Below are positions 22,261-33,197 of a stretch of DNA of 64,000 nucleotides, piece by piece. This DNA comes from Chelydra serpentina (lineage: Eukaryota; Chordata; Testudines; Chelydridae). The number at the start of each line of letters is the position of its first letter. Within the stretch, counting starts at the first letter, position 1. The stretch lies in assembly GCA_037349315.1 (NCBI GenBank), contig JBAIAC010000001.1, positions 3,472,001-3,536,000 of the forward strand, in the 5' to 3' direction. Under the pieces are notes generated by a model. The model worked only from the letters and a program-made list of their open reading frames with translations, had not been told where the DNA came from and made no database searches. Position numbers and translations under genes: made by a program.

Positions 22261-22828
22261 GCCCATGGTGTATATAGTGCTGTTAAGAGCAGGAGGAACA
22301 CAGCAGTCAGCAGTTTATTGTGTTTACACTGACAGGAACCAAGATAGGAAGATTTAATTCTTAAGGTCAATGGCCTCCAGCAAGAACTGAAGCGGAAACA
22401 TTTTTTTTTTAAATAGTAGATTTTGGCAGAGTCATGCGCTTTACGGATAAAATTGCTTCAAAGCCAATTGTGTTATGCTAGATCAGATCTAAGTTGTCAA
22501 ATTTTTCTCTCTACAAGATCAACATATTGTTCTTCAACCTCTAATAAACAGGCTTGTGAACATATTCTTGTATATACCAGGTCGTATGGGCCACTATAGC
22601 CCTGCTGTCAATTGTTCAAATTGTGTGGCAGTTTTGTGATGTGGACAAATGTTTAAGAGTGAGGCTGAACATACCGAATTCTTTCAATTTCTGACCTACT
22701 GTAAACTCAGATTTTAACCTAAATGCCTGTCCAGGGTTTAAAGAATGTTGCACTTAAATACTACACTATCCATTCTCTCCAAATAAACTCTTTTAATGTT
22801 AGGTGGGTGGGGAGAGAAGGAGGCAGAG
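22261..22828. other. Unassigned sequence
   Basis: No gene or clear repeat. Confidence 0.4.
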
Positions 22829-22898
22829 AGATCCTCAGCTGGAGTAAATTGGCATGGCTCTAGTGTCTTTTACTTCAGTTTACACTAGCTGCGGATCT
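22829..22898. repeat. Short palindromic repeat
   Basis: Arms AGATCCTCAGCTGGAGTAAA and TTTACACTAGCTGCGGATCT pair with a few mismatches. It is a diverged copy of the element 650 bp upstream. Confidence 0.7.
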
Positions 22899-24068
22899 GG
22901 CCCAAAGTCCGCATCTACTGTATATCTGTGTTTTTCCACCTTCTTGACAAACAGCTGCAATTTTTAAAATCCTTAAGGTTCAAATATCAGGACCATATGT
23001 TTGTGAATACAATAAAGCACAAAGTAGAAAACATTTATCTAAGACATTTTATAGTTTCTTTACTTTTTTGTGCTATTGATAACATTACTTTTCTCCCTAT
23101 AGCAGTGACCATATTAAAGAGAGCGCCACAGCTCAGAGCATATTTATTATTCAGTGTTTGCATGCATAATCTTCTAAAGCATTACAGATTAGAAATGTAT
23201 TATTAAATACAAAACTGAATATACTTCATTCTTAATCCATTTATATGTAGCACATTTATTAGTTAAGCTACTCATTACCACTTTCTAACATTCATAACCA
23301 CAGTACATAGTCTTACATACATTTCACAAAACAGCAATCAAAATTAAATTATGTTGGAATATTCTGATGCAAACTTGCACATTTTCACTTGAGAAGAAAA
23401 AACAAACAATATTTTCCTTAGCAACTATTACAAGCCTAACCCTGAACACCCTCATTCTTTATTTCTTCTTTGAAAATAAGTGTTTAATTTCAATTAATAG
23501 ACTAATAAATCATCACACAAGGAAAAACACAATCACTCATGTGCTGAGCAACATGCTCAAAAAGGAACTAAAGGTTAACTTTACATGTTGCATTCTAGTA
23601 GAGGTCAATTTCTTTCAGACTAGGCTACTTTTTGTTGCCTAGTAATGTTTACAGTTACAGTATTTAAATGTCCTTTTCACTGATGTTATTACTGGAGATA
23701 TTTTCTTCTTAGCAGTTCATATGAATATGGCATAACAAAGTTGCTGTCTTTATTAGATGATAGACTTTTTGACCTGATTCAGAAACACGATAAATAATCA
23801 ATTTCAACTAAATATTAGCACATTTGGAGAGACATCAAAGCTTTTTTTGTTAGGGTAAGACTAAACTGTATAAGATGTAGATAGCCAAATGTCATATAAT
23901 ATTCATCACTTGCAAGGTAACTGACTTCTTCTGAATTCACTCAGGCGGAAAATGAACAGCTGCCAATGTTCATCAGAAACAAGTAATATACTGCTTCCAG
24001 GAATGAAATTCCCTTTTGTTTTCTTTTTTTTTTTAGTTAAAACTATATTCTTTATACACAGAATAGGA
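22899..24068. other. Unassigned AT-rich sequence
   Basis: No gene recognised. Open frames here (91-92 codons) are AT-rich and without known motifs. Confidence 0.4.
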
Positions 24069-24318
24069 AGGGTGGGCTTGTGGCTAGAGCAAAGGACTTG
24101 GAGTCGGACTCTTGGGTTATAGTGCCAGGTATGCCACAGGTTGTCCGACATACTACGGAAGCCTCTCTATGTCTCAGTTACCACATCTGTAAAATGTCGA
24201 TTATGATACTTATTCAATTCAAAGAGGTTTTTTCATGAAACTTAATTAATTAATGTTTATAATGAATACTGAGATCCTTGGATAGAAGATACAATATGAG
24301 TACAAAATATTATTATTT
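24069..24318 (+). mobile_element. MIR-like SINE
   Basis: Plus-strand order: a tRNA-like start (GTGGCTAGAGCAAAGGACTT), a core with CTCAGTTACCACATCTGTAA, then a tail with GAGATCCTTGGATAGAAGAT and TATTATTATTT. Nearly full length though diverged. Confidence 0.75.
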
Positions 24319-24508
24319 CATTTACCGAGATAACAAAAACAGCAAAATTCATCAAAATATTCATGTTGTAACTAAGTGGGCATGGGATGTGTCATTGAAC
24401 TATCGTATCTGTTATCTGAAGCAAAGTGTTTTAGGTAGGGCACAATAGAAAAAGTTCTCATCACTAGTAAAATCATCAAAAATAACATTTTAACTTTTCA
24501 CCCTCATG

Positions 24509-24633
24509 TAGGGTGACCAGACAGCAAATGTGAAAAATCATGACAGGGGGTGGGAGGGTAATAGGAGCCTATATAAGAAAAAGACCCAAAAATCGGGATT
24601 GTCCCTATAAAATCAGGACATCTGGTCACCCTA
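24509..24633. mobile_element. hAT MITE, 125 bp
   Basis: Termini TAGGGTGACCAGA and TCTGGTCACCCTA, identical to the element at 6189-6312 and in opposite orientation internally. The flanking octamers no longer match, so the target duplication has decayed or one end was rearranged. Confidence 0.8.
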
Positions 24634-25210
24634 TTTTCTTGTTAGTCAATGCTAATCTTTTGTTTATTTTCAGGAAAACACTTTTCTGTAGGTGAAAAGT
24701 TTCCATTTTGCTGAAGAAAAAAAAAAGCTGCATCTTTTGCAAAACTGCAATACCTTTTCACAAAAGTGACTACAGAATTGCCAGTCTGGGAAAATTCCTT
24801 ACCTTTTTGGTATTACTATGCTCCATTCACCCTCATTCAAATTTTCAAACTCTGGTGAAAATCTCTGAGTCTACTGACAAATATTGGTGAAATTAAAGTT
24901 TGTATTTCAAAACATATAATTAAAGGAGTTAATTTAGAGGCTTGGTGAAAAAATATAATCAAAGCACGATGCAATGTCATAATTTATGCAAACATTAGTT
25001 CAGTAGAGTATTCTATGTTACATTCTCACTCCAGGATGTACCAAGCTTGGGCACTGTACTTATTAGATATTATTAAGGGGTAACACATCAAAACACATCA
25101 TACCATTTATTGCTCAGGAAAAGGTAGAACGCCTTATATAGCTAATTCCTAATGTTAATTGTTTGTGTTACTCTATTTATGCACTGTTTGTACACACACA
25201 GCTTGAAGGG
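24634..25210. other. Unassigned AT-rich sequence
   Basis: No gene or clear repeat. Confidence 0.4.
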
Positions 25211-25272
25211 CTAAATTCAACCCTGGTGTAACTCCATTGACTTCGGTGAAATTAAACAAGGGTTGAATTTAG
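25211..25272. repeat. Short palindromic repeat with perfect arms
   Basis: Arms CTAAATTCAACCCT and AGGGTTGAATTTAG are exact complements over 14 bases. Centre: ACTCCATTGACTTCGGTGA. Confidence 0.8.
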
Positions 25273-25747
25273 AAGAATATGCCTTCTGTTTTATTTGTTT
25301 ACAAATACCAAGGCAATAAATCCACCATATGGATTAATCACTTGTCTGATCAGATCTATATTAACAGACATTCCTTTTAACTTTATTTTTAGAAGCATTA
25401 AAACATTTTTAAAATCAGTTCCTTTTTGTGTTCATATAATTTTGGCTAGATCAATTATTTTAAAATTTCCTGAGGAGCCAGTTGAGTTTAATGGGGTTTC
25501 AGTGAGGATGAATATGGTCCAAAGTATAAGCAGCTGTCAGTCAAATTTTAGCTGGATCATGAAGCTAAACCTATGAACCATAAACATCTTTAATAATAAG
25601 TCCATAATATATACTAAAGGTAACAAGACTGATTTATGCAGGCCAAATCTCTATTTAATTTCTGAACATGTACCTATCTAGCATTCTAGACTTGTAACAC
25701 TTGTAAAAATCTGAATAAACAATGTAGATCAAATTTCCCCCTCATTT
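25273..25747. other. Unassigned sequence
   Basis: No gene or clear repeat. One 93-codon plus-strand frame (25295-25576) has no recognisable motif. Confidence 0.4.
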
Positions 25748-25792
25748 GTGCAGCCCCACTAAAGGTCTATTGAAGCCAATGGAGGGTTGCAC
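25748..25792. repeat. Short palindromic repeat, small
   Basis: Arms GTGCAGCCCC and GGGTTGCAC; centre CTATTGAAGCCAATGG. The smallest member of the set. Confidence 0.5.
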
Positions 25793-25794
25793 CT

Positions 25795-26150
25795 CATAGA
25801 CTCATAGACTTTAAGGTCAGAAGGGACCATTATGATCATCTAGTCTGACCTTCTGCACAATGCAGGCCACAGAATCTCACCCACCCACTCCTGGAATAAT
25901 TCTCTCCCCTATGTCTCAGCTATTGAAGTCCTCAAATCATGGTTTAAAGACTTCAAGATACTGGAGGATTCTCTGCAAGTGACCCGTGCCCCATGCGGCA
26001 GAGAAAGCGAAAAACCTCCAGGGCCTCTACCAATCTACCCTGGAGGAAAATTCCTTCCCGACCCCAAATATGGCGATCAGCTGAACCCCGAGCATGTGGG
26101 CAAGACTCACCAGCTAGACACTCAGGAAAAAGTTATCTGTAGTAATTTCT
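25795..26150 (-). mobile_element. CR1-family 3' fragment
   Basis: Starts with the reverse-complemented tail TCATAGACTTTAAGGTCAG and continues with GATCATCTAGTCTGACCTTC and a segment ending near CTGAACCCCGAGCATGTG. This tail differs from that of the CR1 copies at 26.4 and 60.4 kb, so it is a separate CR1 lineage. No open frame. Confidence 0.65.
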
Positions 26151-26163
26151 AACACCTGTGCAA

Positions 26164-26315
26164 GGGCTTGTCTATACATAGAAATTGATCAGGAAAAATG
26201 CACTAAGTACTCGAGAATAAATTGACACTTATTGTACAATAGTGTCTATACACAGGGAGCTATTCCAGGACAGCTGTTCTGGCCAATTTTGCTACACACA
26301 CCAGCCCTAAGAGAG
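26164..26315. mobile_element. DNA-transposon-like remnant
   Basis: Begins AGGGCTTGTCTATACATAG, like the ends of Harbinger-type MITEs here, and ends near ACACCAGCCCTAAG. The inverted partner is weak; treat as a remnant. Confidence 0.35.
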
Positions 26316-26477
26316 AAGAGAAGAGAATCAGACTTTAAGAGAGTCTAGGATTTTAGACTGGCACGTTCATAGAATCACAGAAGATTAGGGTTGGGAGAGA
26401 CCTCAGGAGGTCATCTAGTCCAACCCCCTGCTCAAAGCAGAACCAACCCCAACTAAATCATCCCAGCCAGAGCTTTG

Positions 26478-28347
26478 TCAACCCAGGCTTAAAACCTCTA
26501 CGGATGGAAATTCCACCACCTTCCTAGGTAACCCATTCCAGTGCTTCCTCCTAGTGAAATACTGTTTCCTAATATCCAACCTAGACCTGCCCCACTGCAA
26601 CTCGAAACCATTCCTTCTTGTTCTGTCATCTGCCACCACTGAAAACAGCCGAGCTCCATCTTCTTTGGAACCCCCCTCCAGGTAATTAAAGGCTGCTATC
26701 AAATCTCCCCTAAATCTTCTTTTCTGCAGGCTAAATAAGCACAGTTCCCTCAGGCCCTCCTCGTAAGTCATGTGCTCCAGACCCCTAATAATTTCCATTG
26801 CCCTCCACTGGACTCTCTCCAATTTGTCCACATCCTTTCTGGGGCCCAAAACTGGACACAATTCTCCAGATGTGGCCTCACCAGTGCCAAAGAGAGGGGA
26901 ATAATCACTTCCCTCGATCTGCTGGCAATGCTCCTATTAATGCATAGAATCATAGAATCTCAGGGTTGGAAGGGACCTTAGAAGGTCATCTAGTCCAACC
27001 CCCTGCTCAAAGCAGGACCAATCCCCAATTTTTGCCCCAGATCCCCAAATGGCCCCCTCAAGGATTGAACTCACAACCCTGGGTTTAGCAGGCCAATGCT
27101 CAAACCACTGAGCTATCCCTCCCCCCTATCCCTCCCCTGCAGTCCAATATGCCGTTAGTCTTCTTGGCAACAAGGGCGCACTGTTGACTTATATCCAGCT
27201 TCTTGTCCACTGTAATCCCCAGGTCCTTTTCTGCAGAATTGCCGCTTAGCCAGTCAGTCCCCAGTCTGTAGTAGTGCATGGGATTCTTCCATCTTAAATG
27301 CAGGACTCTGCACTTGTCCTTGTTGAACCTCATCAGATTTCTTTTGGTCCAGTCCTCCAATTTGTCTAGGTCACTCTGGACCTTATCCCTACCCTCCAGC
27401 ATATCTACCTCTTCCCCCATCTGATTGTCATCCACGAACTTGCTGAGGGTGCAATCCATCCCATCATCCAGATAATTAATGAAGGTGTTGAACAAAACCA
27501 GCCCCAGGACCGACCCCTGTGGAATTCCACTTGATACTGGCTGCCAACTAGACATCAAACTGTTGATCGCTACCAGTTGAGCCCGACAATCTAGCCAGCT
27601 TTCTATCCATCTTATAGTCCATTCATCCAATCCATACATTTTTAACTTGCTGGCAAGAATACTGGGGAAACCATATCAAAAGCTTTGCTAAAGTCAAGGT
27701 ATATCACTTCCACGGCTTTCCCCATATCCACAGAACCAGTTATCTCATCATAGAAGGAAATCAGGTTAGTCAGGCATGACTTGCCCTTGGTGAATCCATA
27801 TTGACTATTCCTGAACACCTTCCTCTCTTCCAAATGCTTCAAAATGGATTCCTTTAGGACCTGCTCCCTGATTTTTCCAGGGATTGAGGTGAGGCTGACC
27901 AGTCTGTAGTTCCCCGGATTCTCCTTCTTCCCTTTTTTAAAGATGGACACTATATTTGCCTTTTCTAATCGTTTGGGACCTCCTCCAATCGCCACAAGTT
28001 TTCAAAAATAATGGCCAATGGCTCTGCAATCACTGCAGCCAACTCCCTCAGCACCATTGGATGCATTAGATCCTGCCTCATGGACTTGTGCATGTCCAGC
28101 GTTTCTAAATAGTCCTTACCCTGTTCTTTCACCACGGAGGGCTGCTCACCTCCTCCCCATATTGTGCAGCAGTCTGGGAGCTGACTTTGTCTGTGAAGAC
28201 TGAGGCAAAAAAAATATTGAGTACTTCAGCTTTTTCCACTTCATCTGTCACTAGGTTACTTCCCCCATTCAGTAAGGGTCCCACACGTTCCCTGACTTTC
28301 TTCTTGTTGCTATCAAAAAAAATCAAACAAATCAAAATCAAAACCAA
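26478..28347 (-). pseudogene. CR1 ORF2 reverse transcriptase, broken
   Basis: Four minus-strand open pieces, in order. 28129-28347 is a region before the RT core ([16 protein letters not shown]). 27642-27995 holds the fingers (NYRLVSLTSIPGKI) and catalytic motif A (YLDFSKAFD). 27100-27639 holds motif B (SGIPQGSVLG), catalytic motif C as FVDD, and the downstream LGITVDKKLD. 26478-26861 is the C-terminal domain. CR1 normally has FADD at motif C, as the 51.6-kb copy does. Frameshifts, stops and the SINE inactivate it. It would have primed reverse transcription of CR1 RNA at the target site. No endonuclease domain remains. Confidence 0.85.
26943..27127 (-). mobile_element. tRNA-derived turtle SINE nested in CR1
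   Basis: Complete SINE, minus orientation, with A box and B-box-like head at the right and the CR1-type tail at the left. It splits CR1 sequence that is continuous in the copy at 51.7 kb (CTAATGCA before, CAATATGCC after). A TGCA is found on both sides and may be a short target duplication. Confidence 0.9.
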
Positions 28348-28370
28348 AACAAATCAAAACAAAATAAACA

Positions 28371-29538
28371 GTGTCAAGTTACAATCTTATCTGAAAGCAG
28401 AAAGATTGTTCCTGCTTCTTTTCTTGTTTACAGACCAGCCATTGCAGAATTAGGAGGAGAAAGAAACAGAAAAGAAAATGTACAGCACCTCTATGTTCTG
28501 AAATATCCTCTGTACAATGGTGAGAAGCATAAGACAAAAAGGCAAAATGCCCAATTCTACTCCCATTGACTTCAGAAAGAGTTGAACTGAGCTCAAACCT
28601 TGTTGTTTGCCTTATTCTTGTATGTAGCCTCCTAACTTCATAAGTAAAGCTGGCAAGATCTGACTCAAATCAGAACCAGAAAAACAGAAAACAGAAGAGA
28701 AAGGATATGAGAAAGCAACCAGATCTCTTTTATCATAGGAGGTGAATTCAGATCACAGGAGGTGAATTCATAACAGCTCTCTGGCATTTAAAGAACAGAC
28801 TAAAAAGCTAAGATCATTAGCTCAGTACAGCCTCTCTGACTGCTGGAGTTTAGAGGGTCAGCAATCATGATAGCTGCTTCGATATTACAAAGGGCTACTC
28901 TTCCCTTTGCGGCTGCTGAAGGCTGCCCTTTCAGACTCCTCTCCACTTTGGTGCCATATAAATAGCTCAGTGAATGTTTTTTGTCAATCTTCGAAAAGTA
29001 AAGGGACTGCAACAAGAAACAACCAAGGAAAAGAAGAGGGGCCATAAGGCCACAAATATTCCAAAACTTTCAATCCTTTAAAACATTTGCAAATCCAGGT
29101 TATGGGAGACTTACAGAAAATGCAGACGCATCTACCAAAACATCACATCCAGTATTGGGTATGGAAGCAAAAGTGCCTTAATGCTTATTCTTCAAGGCAT
29201 TTAAAGAGTCACTAGGATTCCTGGCTTAAATTTCCATGTGCCGGCTCCCATTCACGTGTGTGGGATTCTTCTCATTTACTCCAAAGAGAGGTGGATTTGA
29301 CTCTTTACAAAAGGAAATGTGTTGAGGGTTTTGGAGCGTATGGAGCGGCTGACCCATGTTAATGAAGAACTGGAAGGGTTGGGAGGGTTTTTTTCTTCTT
29401 CCATGGCAAATAGACTTGCCCACTAAATAGATCAGTCTGCCACAGAACCAGTATCTATGGGTCTCTGGGGATTGTAAACCATGGTCATTTTTTGTTGCAT
29501 GTGTACAAGGTCAAACAATCAAAGTTTATCTTAATCAG
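28371..29538. other. Unassigned sequence
   Basis: No gene recognised. A short direct repeat, AGGAGGTGAATTCA, occurs twice at about 28737-28772. Confidence 0.4.
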
Positions 29539-29640
29539 GGCCAGCTCCAGGCACCAGCTTTCCAAGCTGGTGCTTGGGGCAGCATCGAGAATGGGGCAGC
29601 AGTCCGAGTCCCACGGCGGCAATTCGGCGGCGGGAAGCTG
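29539..29640. mobile_element. hAT MITE fragment
   Basis: GGGCCAGCTCCAGGCACCAG at the left and GGCGGCAATTCGGCGGCGGG further in resemble the hAT elements at 31239 and 39316. The other end is missing. Confidence 0.5.
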
Positions 29641-30182
29641 ATGCTTATTTGAGAGAGGTCAGTCAAATGCAACATAATCACAGGAGCAATGGTTTCCTCC
29701 ATATAGATGAACAACATGATAGATGAATGTGAAGCTAATATGAAGCATTTATCAAATAGTGTCGGGATCAATTTGGAATATTTATTTTCATAGTGCAACA
29801 AGCTATCCACTCCCCACAATGGCAATGCTTTAATCTAATTACTTTATTTTTATTATAGTACAGATTTCAGAGGCAGGTACCAAGCTAACCATGGTTTCAT
29901 TTAAGTTAGGCAGGAAAATGGATTTTGTTCTGTTTTTCAGCTAATCAGATGCAGTTTACTCAAACTTTATTTACTGATCATTTTTCATAGTAAAGGTTCA
30001 CTTAGCAAACTAATTGTCAGATGATTTTGTTTGGTGTCATTCAGATAAAACTGAAAATGCAATGAAACTAGATTGCTAACTAGAAACCAACATTGCAGCA
30101 GGGGAAACACAGCCTTGTCACTAAAGCACATGATTGGGAATCAGGTGCTCTGGATTTCTTGTGTCTGCTATACATATCTTGA
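29641..30182. other. Unassigned sequence
   Basis: No gene. The stretch 30112-30170 (CACTAAAGCACATGATTGGG) may be a short MIR-like head. Confidence 0.4.
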
Positions 30183-30250
30183 GTGAAATCCTGGCCCTAC
30201 TGAAGTCAATAGAAGTTTTGCTGTTGACTTCAGTGGGTCCAGAATTTCAC
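30183..30250. repeat. Short palindromic repeat with long arms
   Basis: Arms of 27 bases begin GTGAAATCCTGG and end CCAGAATTTCAC; inner parts CTGAAGTCAA and TTGACTTCAG are exact complements. About 24 of 27 positions pair, around a 14-base loop. Confidence 0.82.
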
Positions 30251-30344
30251 CCTCATGTGACCACAGGGAAGTAATTACAATTCTCATTGTCTTAGTTTCT
30301 GTCCAATAACTGAACTTTTAAGAGTTATCTGGTTATTGAATGGC

Positions 30345-30565
30345 TAGAGACAAGAACATGGAGGATAGGTCCATCAATGACTATGAGCCAGGATGGGCAG
30401 AGATGGTGTCCTTAGCTTCTGCTTGCCAGAAGCTGGAAATGGGAAACAGGGAATGGATCACTTGATTACCTCTTTTGTTCATTCCTTCTGAAGCACCTGG
30501 CATTGGCCACTGTTGGGCTAGATGGACCTTTGGTCTGACACAGTATGGCCGTTCTTATGTTATGT
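30345..30565 (+). mobile_element. CR1 LINE 3' end
   Basis: Contains CCAGAAGCTGGAAATGGGAA, CACCTGGCATTGGCCACTG, GGTCTGACACAGTATGGCC and the tail TTCTTATGTTATG. This is the 3' end of the CR1 lineage also seen at 43488, 31198 and 60425. Confidence 0.85.
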
Positions 30566-31139
30566 CTAATCCACAAGGCACTCAAAGTGCAGCTTTTTAA
30601 TAAAAAATACAGTGAACAACTTTTAACAATACTAAGCCAATTTTTTCTGCTTGTCTATCAGGTAGTTCTCTTTTTCTTTGCTAGAATCAATTATTTGATG
30701 AAATAGCAATAAACATCAATGTAATTAAATTATGTGACTGGAGAATGGTTATAATAGAATATATTTTAATGCTACATAAATCAATACAGCACTATATAAT
30801 CTGCAAATTAGCTTTATGCAGCATTCACAAATGCAATACGATGTAAATTAATGCAGTGAAATCTAATGAAATGTAGACCAATATGAACAACAATGTAGAC
30901 TTTTTTCAAAAGAATAATTATAAAAATAATTTCTTCCTTGAAAATTATTTGATTTGGCTCCACTGGAACAGTAGTTGCATCAGGTCCTACTGTGAATGTT
31001 CTCTCATTATCATCCTGCTTTTAATTGTGGTGAAGTAGCGACAAGCTACTTTTTTGGTAATATTCACAAATTTCTATCATATTAGGAGAGTGCACCTTAT
31101 TAAAAAGAAACTCTTCCTATTAATATATTTAACAAGGGA
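30566..31139. other. Unassigned AT-rich sequence
   Basis: No gene or clear repeat. Confidence 0.4.
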
Positions 31140-31191
31140 CTGCTCCTACTGAAGTTCATGGAAAATCTCCCATTGACTTCATTAGAAGCAG
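31140..31191. repeat. Short palindromic repeat
   Basis: Arms CTGCTCCTACTGAAGT and ACTTCATTAGAAGCAG, with several mismatches. Centre CTCCCATTGACTTC. Confidence 0.6.
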
Positions 31192-31238
31192 GAATGGTTA
31201 AGAATGCCATGACTGGCTCAGACCCTTGGTCCATCTAG

Positions 31239-31525
31239 CAGGGGCGGCTCTATGATTTTTGCCGCAGCAAGCATGGCAGTCGGCGGCACGGCTGCGGGTA
31301 GTCTGCTGCTCCCGTGGATTTGGCAGAGATTCTGCGGGAGGTCCGCCGGTCCTGCGCCGTTGGCGTACCTGCCGCCGAATTGCTGTCGAAGCCGCGGGAC
31401 TGGCGGACCTCCCGCAGAAATGCCTCCGAAGGAAGCCTGACTGCCGCCCTCATGGCAACCGTCATGCCCTGCGGCTTGCCGCCCCAGCCACGCGCTTGCT
31501 GCGCTGGTGCCTGGAGCCGCCCAGG
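31239..31525. mobile_element. hAT MITE, 287 bp, inserted in CR1
   Basis: Ends CAGGGGCGGCTCTATG and CCTGGAGCCGCCCAGG, flanked by an exact 8-bp duplication CCATCTAG (31231-31238, 31526-31533), which is itself CR1 sequence. GC-rich interior with no transposase; the open frames on both strands are compositional. Confidence 0.87.
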
Positions 31526-31658
31526 CCATCTAGACCAATATAATATCTTCCAACAGTGGCCAATGCCAGATGGTTCAAAGGGAATGAACAGAACAGGGCA
31601 CTTATCAAGTGATCCATCCCTTCTCATCCAGTCTCAGAATCTGGCAGTCAGAGGCTTA

Positions 31659-31954
31659 GGGCTGGTCTACACTAACCCCCCAATTCGAACTAAGATACGC
31701 AACTTCAGCTACGTGAATAACGTAGCTGAAGTTGAACTATCTTAGTTCGAATGAAAAGGTACTTACCCGGGGTCCACACGCGGCGCGCAGGCTCCCCCGT
31801 CGAATCCGCCTACTCCGTTCGTCGAGCAGGATTACAAGCGTCGACGGGGGAGCACTTCCTGGTTCGATTTATCGTGTCTAGACAAGACGCGATAAATTGA
31901 ACCCAGAAGATTGATTGGACTCCTCCGACAGGACGCGTGAGTATAGACGTACCC
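31659..31954 (-). mobile_element. Double-hairpin PIF/Harbinger MITE, copy 2
   Basis: Ends GGGCTGGTCTACACTA and AGTATAGACGTACCC, with TTA on both sides (31656-31658, 31955-31957). The CTTCAGCTACG/CGTAGCTGAAG hairpin is intact, and the second hairpin uses TTTATCGTGTCTAGAC. Opposite orientation to copy 1. Inserted in CR1. Confidence 0.82.
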
Positions 31955-32380
31955 TTAGGCACACCCAGAGCATGGGGTTGCATCCTTGACCTTCTTGGCT
32001 AATGGCAATTGATGGACCTATCCTCCATGAATTTATCTAATTCTTTACTGAACCAAGTTATATTTTTTGCCTTCACAACATCCCCTGGCAACAAGTTCTA
32101 CGGGTTGACTATGCGTTGTGTAAGAAGTGCTTCTTTTTATTTGTTTTAAACCTGCTACCCACTAATTTCATTCAGTGACTTCTAGGTCTCGTGACACGTG
32201 AAGGGGTAAATAACACTTCCTTATTAACTTTCTCCACACCATTCATGATTTTATAGACCACTATCATATCCCCTCTTAGTCATCTATTTTCAAAGTGAAC
32301 AGTCCCAGTGTTTTTAATCACTTCTCACATGGAAGCTGTTCCATATTCTTAATAATTTGTTCAAATGATTGTTTCTTGCT

Positions 32381-32560
32381 GATATATATTTTGATTGCCA
32401 TTCACACATATGGGTTTTTCCACAGTATTTTCCTAAGATGTTGTACAACAGGTTAGAAGAAAATGTTATCTTCTGAAAATGGTGGAAGGATTCAAATGGT
32501 AGACAGGTTCAATCTTGCAACATTATTGGATGAATGCTTTGGATCAGTTTCTGCATTTAG
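32381..32560. other. Unassigned sequence
   Basis: Nothing recognised. Confidence 0.4.
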
Positions 32561-33147
32561 TTGGGAGCCGGAATAGGGGGGAGCCAGGGGACCATGGTCC
32601 TCCCACCCTTTGAAAGTGGGCGGGCCTGGCCTGAGCACTTTTTGCCATGGGCCCCACCCCTGGCCCCTTCTCTTCCCCCCGAGGCTTCACATCTCCCCTC
32701 CCCAAACCAGGCCAGCAACTGCTGGACCCCGGCCGGGGAGCTCGGACATCTGTGGGACGCCGCACTGCAGACCATCCACCTGCCCGGGGTGGAGAGGCCA
32801 AGAGCAGCTCCTGCCCAGGGCAGATGGAGGGTCCGCAGCTTCTCACAGCTGCCTGCGTGGCTCTAAGGCTGGAGATGGATTGGGGTAAGAGCTGCACAGG
32901 CAGCTGTGGGAAGCCACGGACCCTCCTGACGTGGGTGGGAGAACCAGGAGGTGGGTACATGGGCATGGGGCTGCTCTCGGCCCTACCCCACCCCCAGGCA
33001 GTTGGAGGCAGCTCCTGGACCGCTCCAGCTTTTGGCTTGGCCGGGGCCAGGACCTTGGGGGGAAGATGAGGGGTGGGGCGGGGACACGGAGGGGGCAGGG
33101 GCCTCTGGCCCCTGGCCCCCAACTTTTGGGAAGGCTCCACCACTCCT
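32561..33147. mobile_element. GC-rich probable hAT element, 587 bp
   Basis: Strong GC-rich island in AT-rich surroundings. The flanks GCATTTAG (32553-32560) and ACATTCAG (33148-33155) agree at six of eight positions, suggesting a decayed hAT duplication. The ends GGAGCCGG and GGCTCCACCACTCC are only weakly inverted. A 199-codon minus-strand frame and several plus-strand frames overlap here; they are proline/glycine-rich with no domain and are not considered genes. Confidence 0.5.
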
Positions 33148-33197
33148 ACATTCAGTGCAGTTACTCCAGATTTACAACAGTGTAAGAGTGGTGTTGG

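Larger units (their letters stand above)
26368..28350 (-). mobile_element. CR1 LINE, 5'-truncated, with SINE insertion
   Basis: A relatively well-preserved CR1 running right to left, from reverse-transcriptase coding sequence near 28347 to a 3' tail at 26368 (complement of TAGAATCACAGAAGATTAGG). A SINE at about 26943-27127 interrupts the coding region. An A-rich stretch (28313-28370) lies at the 5' truncation point. The second copy at 51163-52314 is the same lineage. Confidence 0.88.
31198..32380 (-). mobile_element. CR1 LINE with two nested DNA transposons
   Basis: Minus-strand CR1. The 3' end at the left (complement of a GGTCTGA..CAGTATGGCC tail) runs through GTGGCCAATGCCAGATGG, CTCCATGAATTTATCTAATT, GGGTTGACTATGCGTTGTG and the coding part at the right (CATATCCCCTCTTAGTC). 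A hAT at 31239-31525 and a Harbinger MITE at 31659-31954 are inserted in it. Coding frames are destroyed. Confidence 0.82.

Noticed and set aside
32544..33143. 199-codon minus-strand open frame
   Set aside because: Lies almost exactly within a GC-rich transposon-like block, is proline/glycine/serine-rich, and competes with equally long frames on the other strand. High GC explains the lack of stops.
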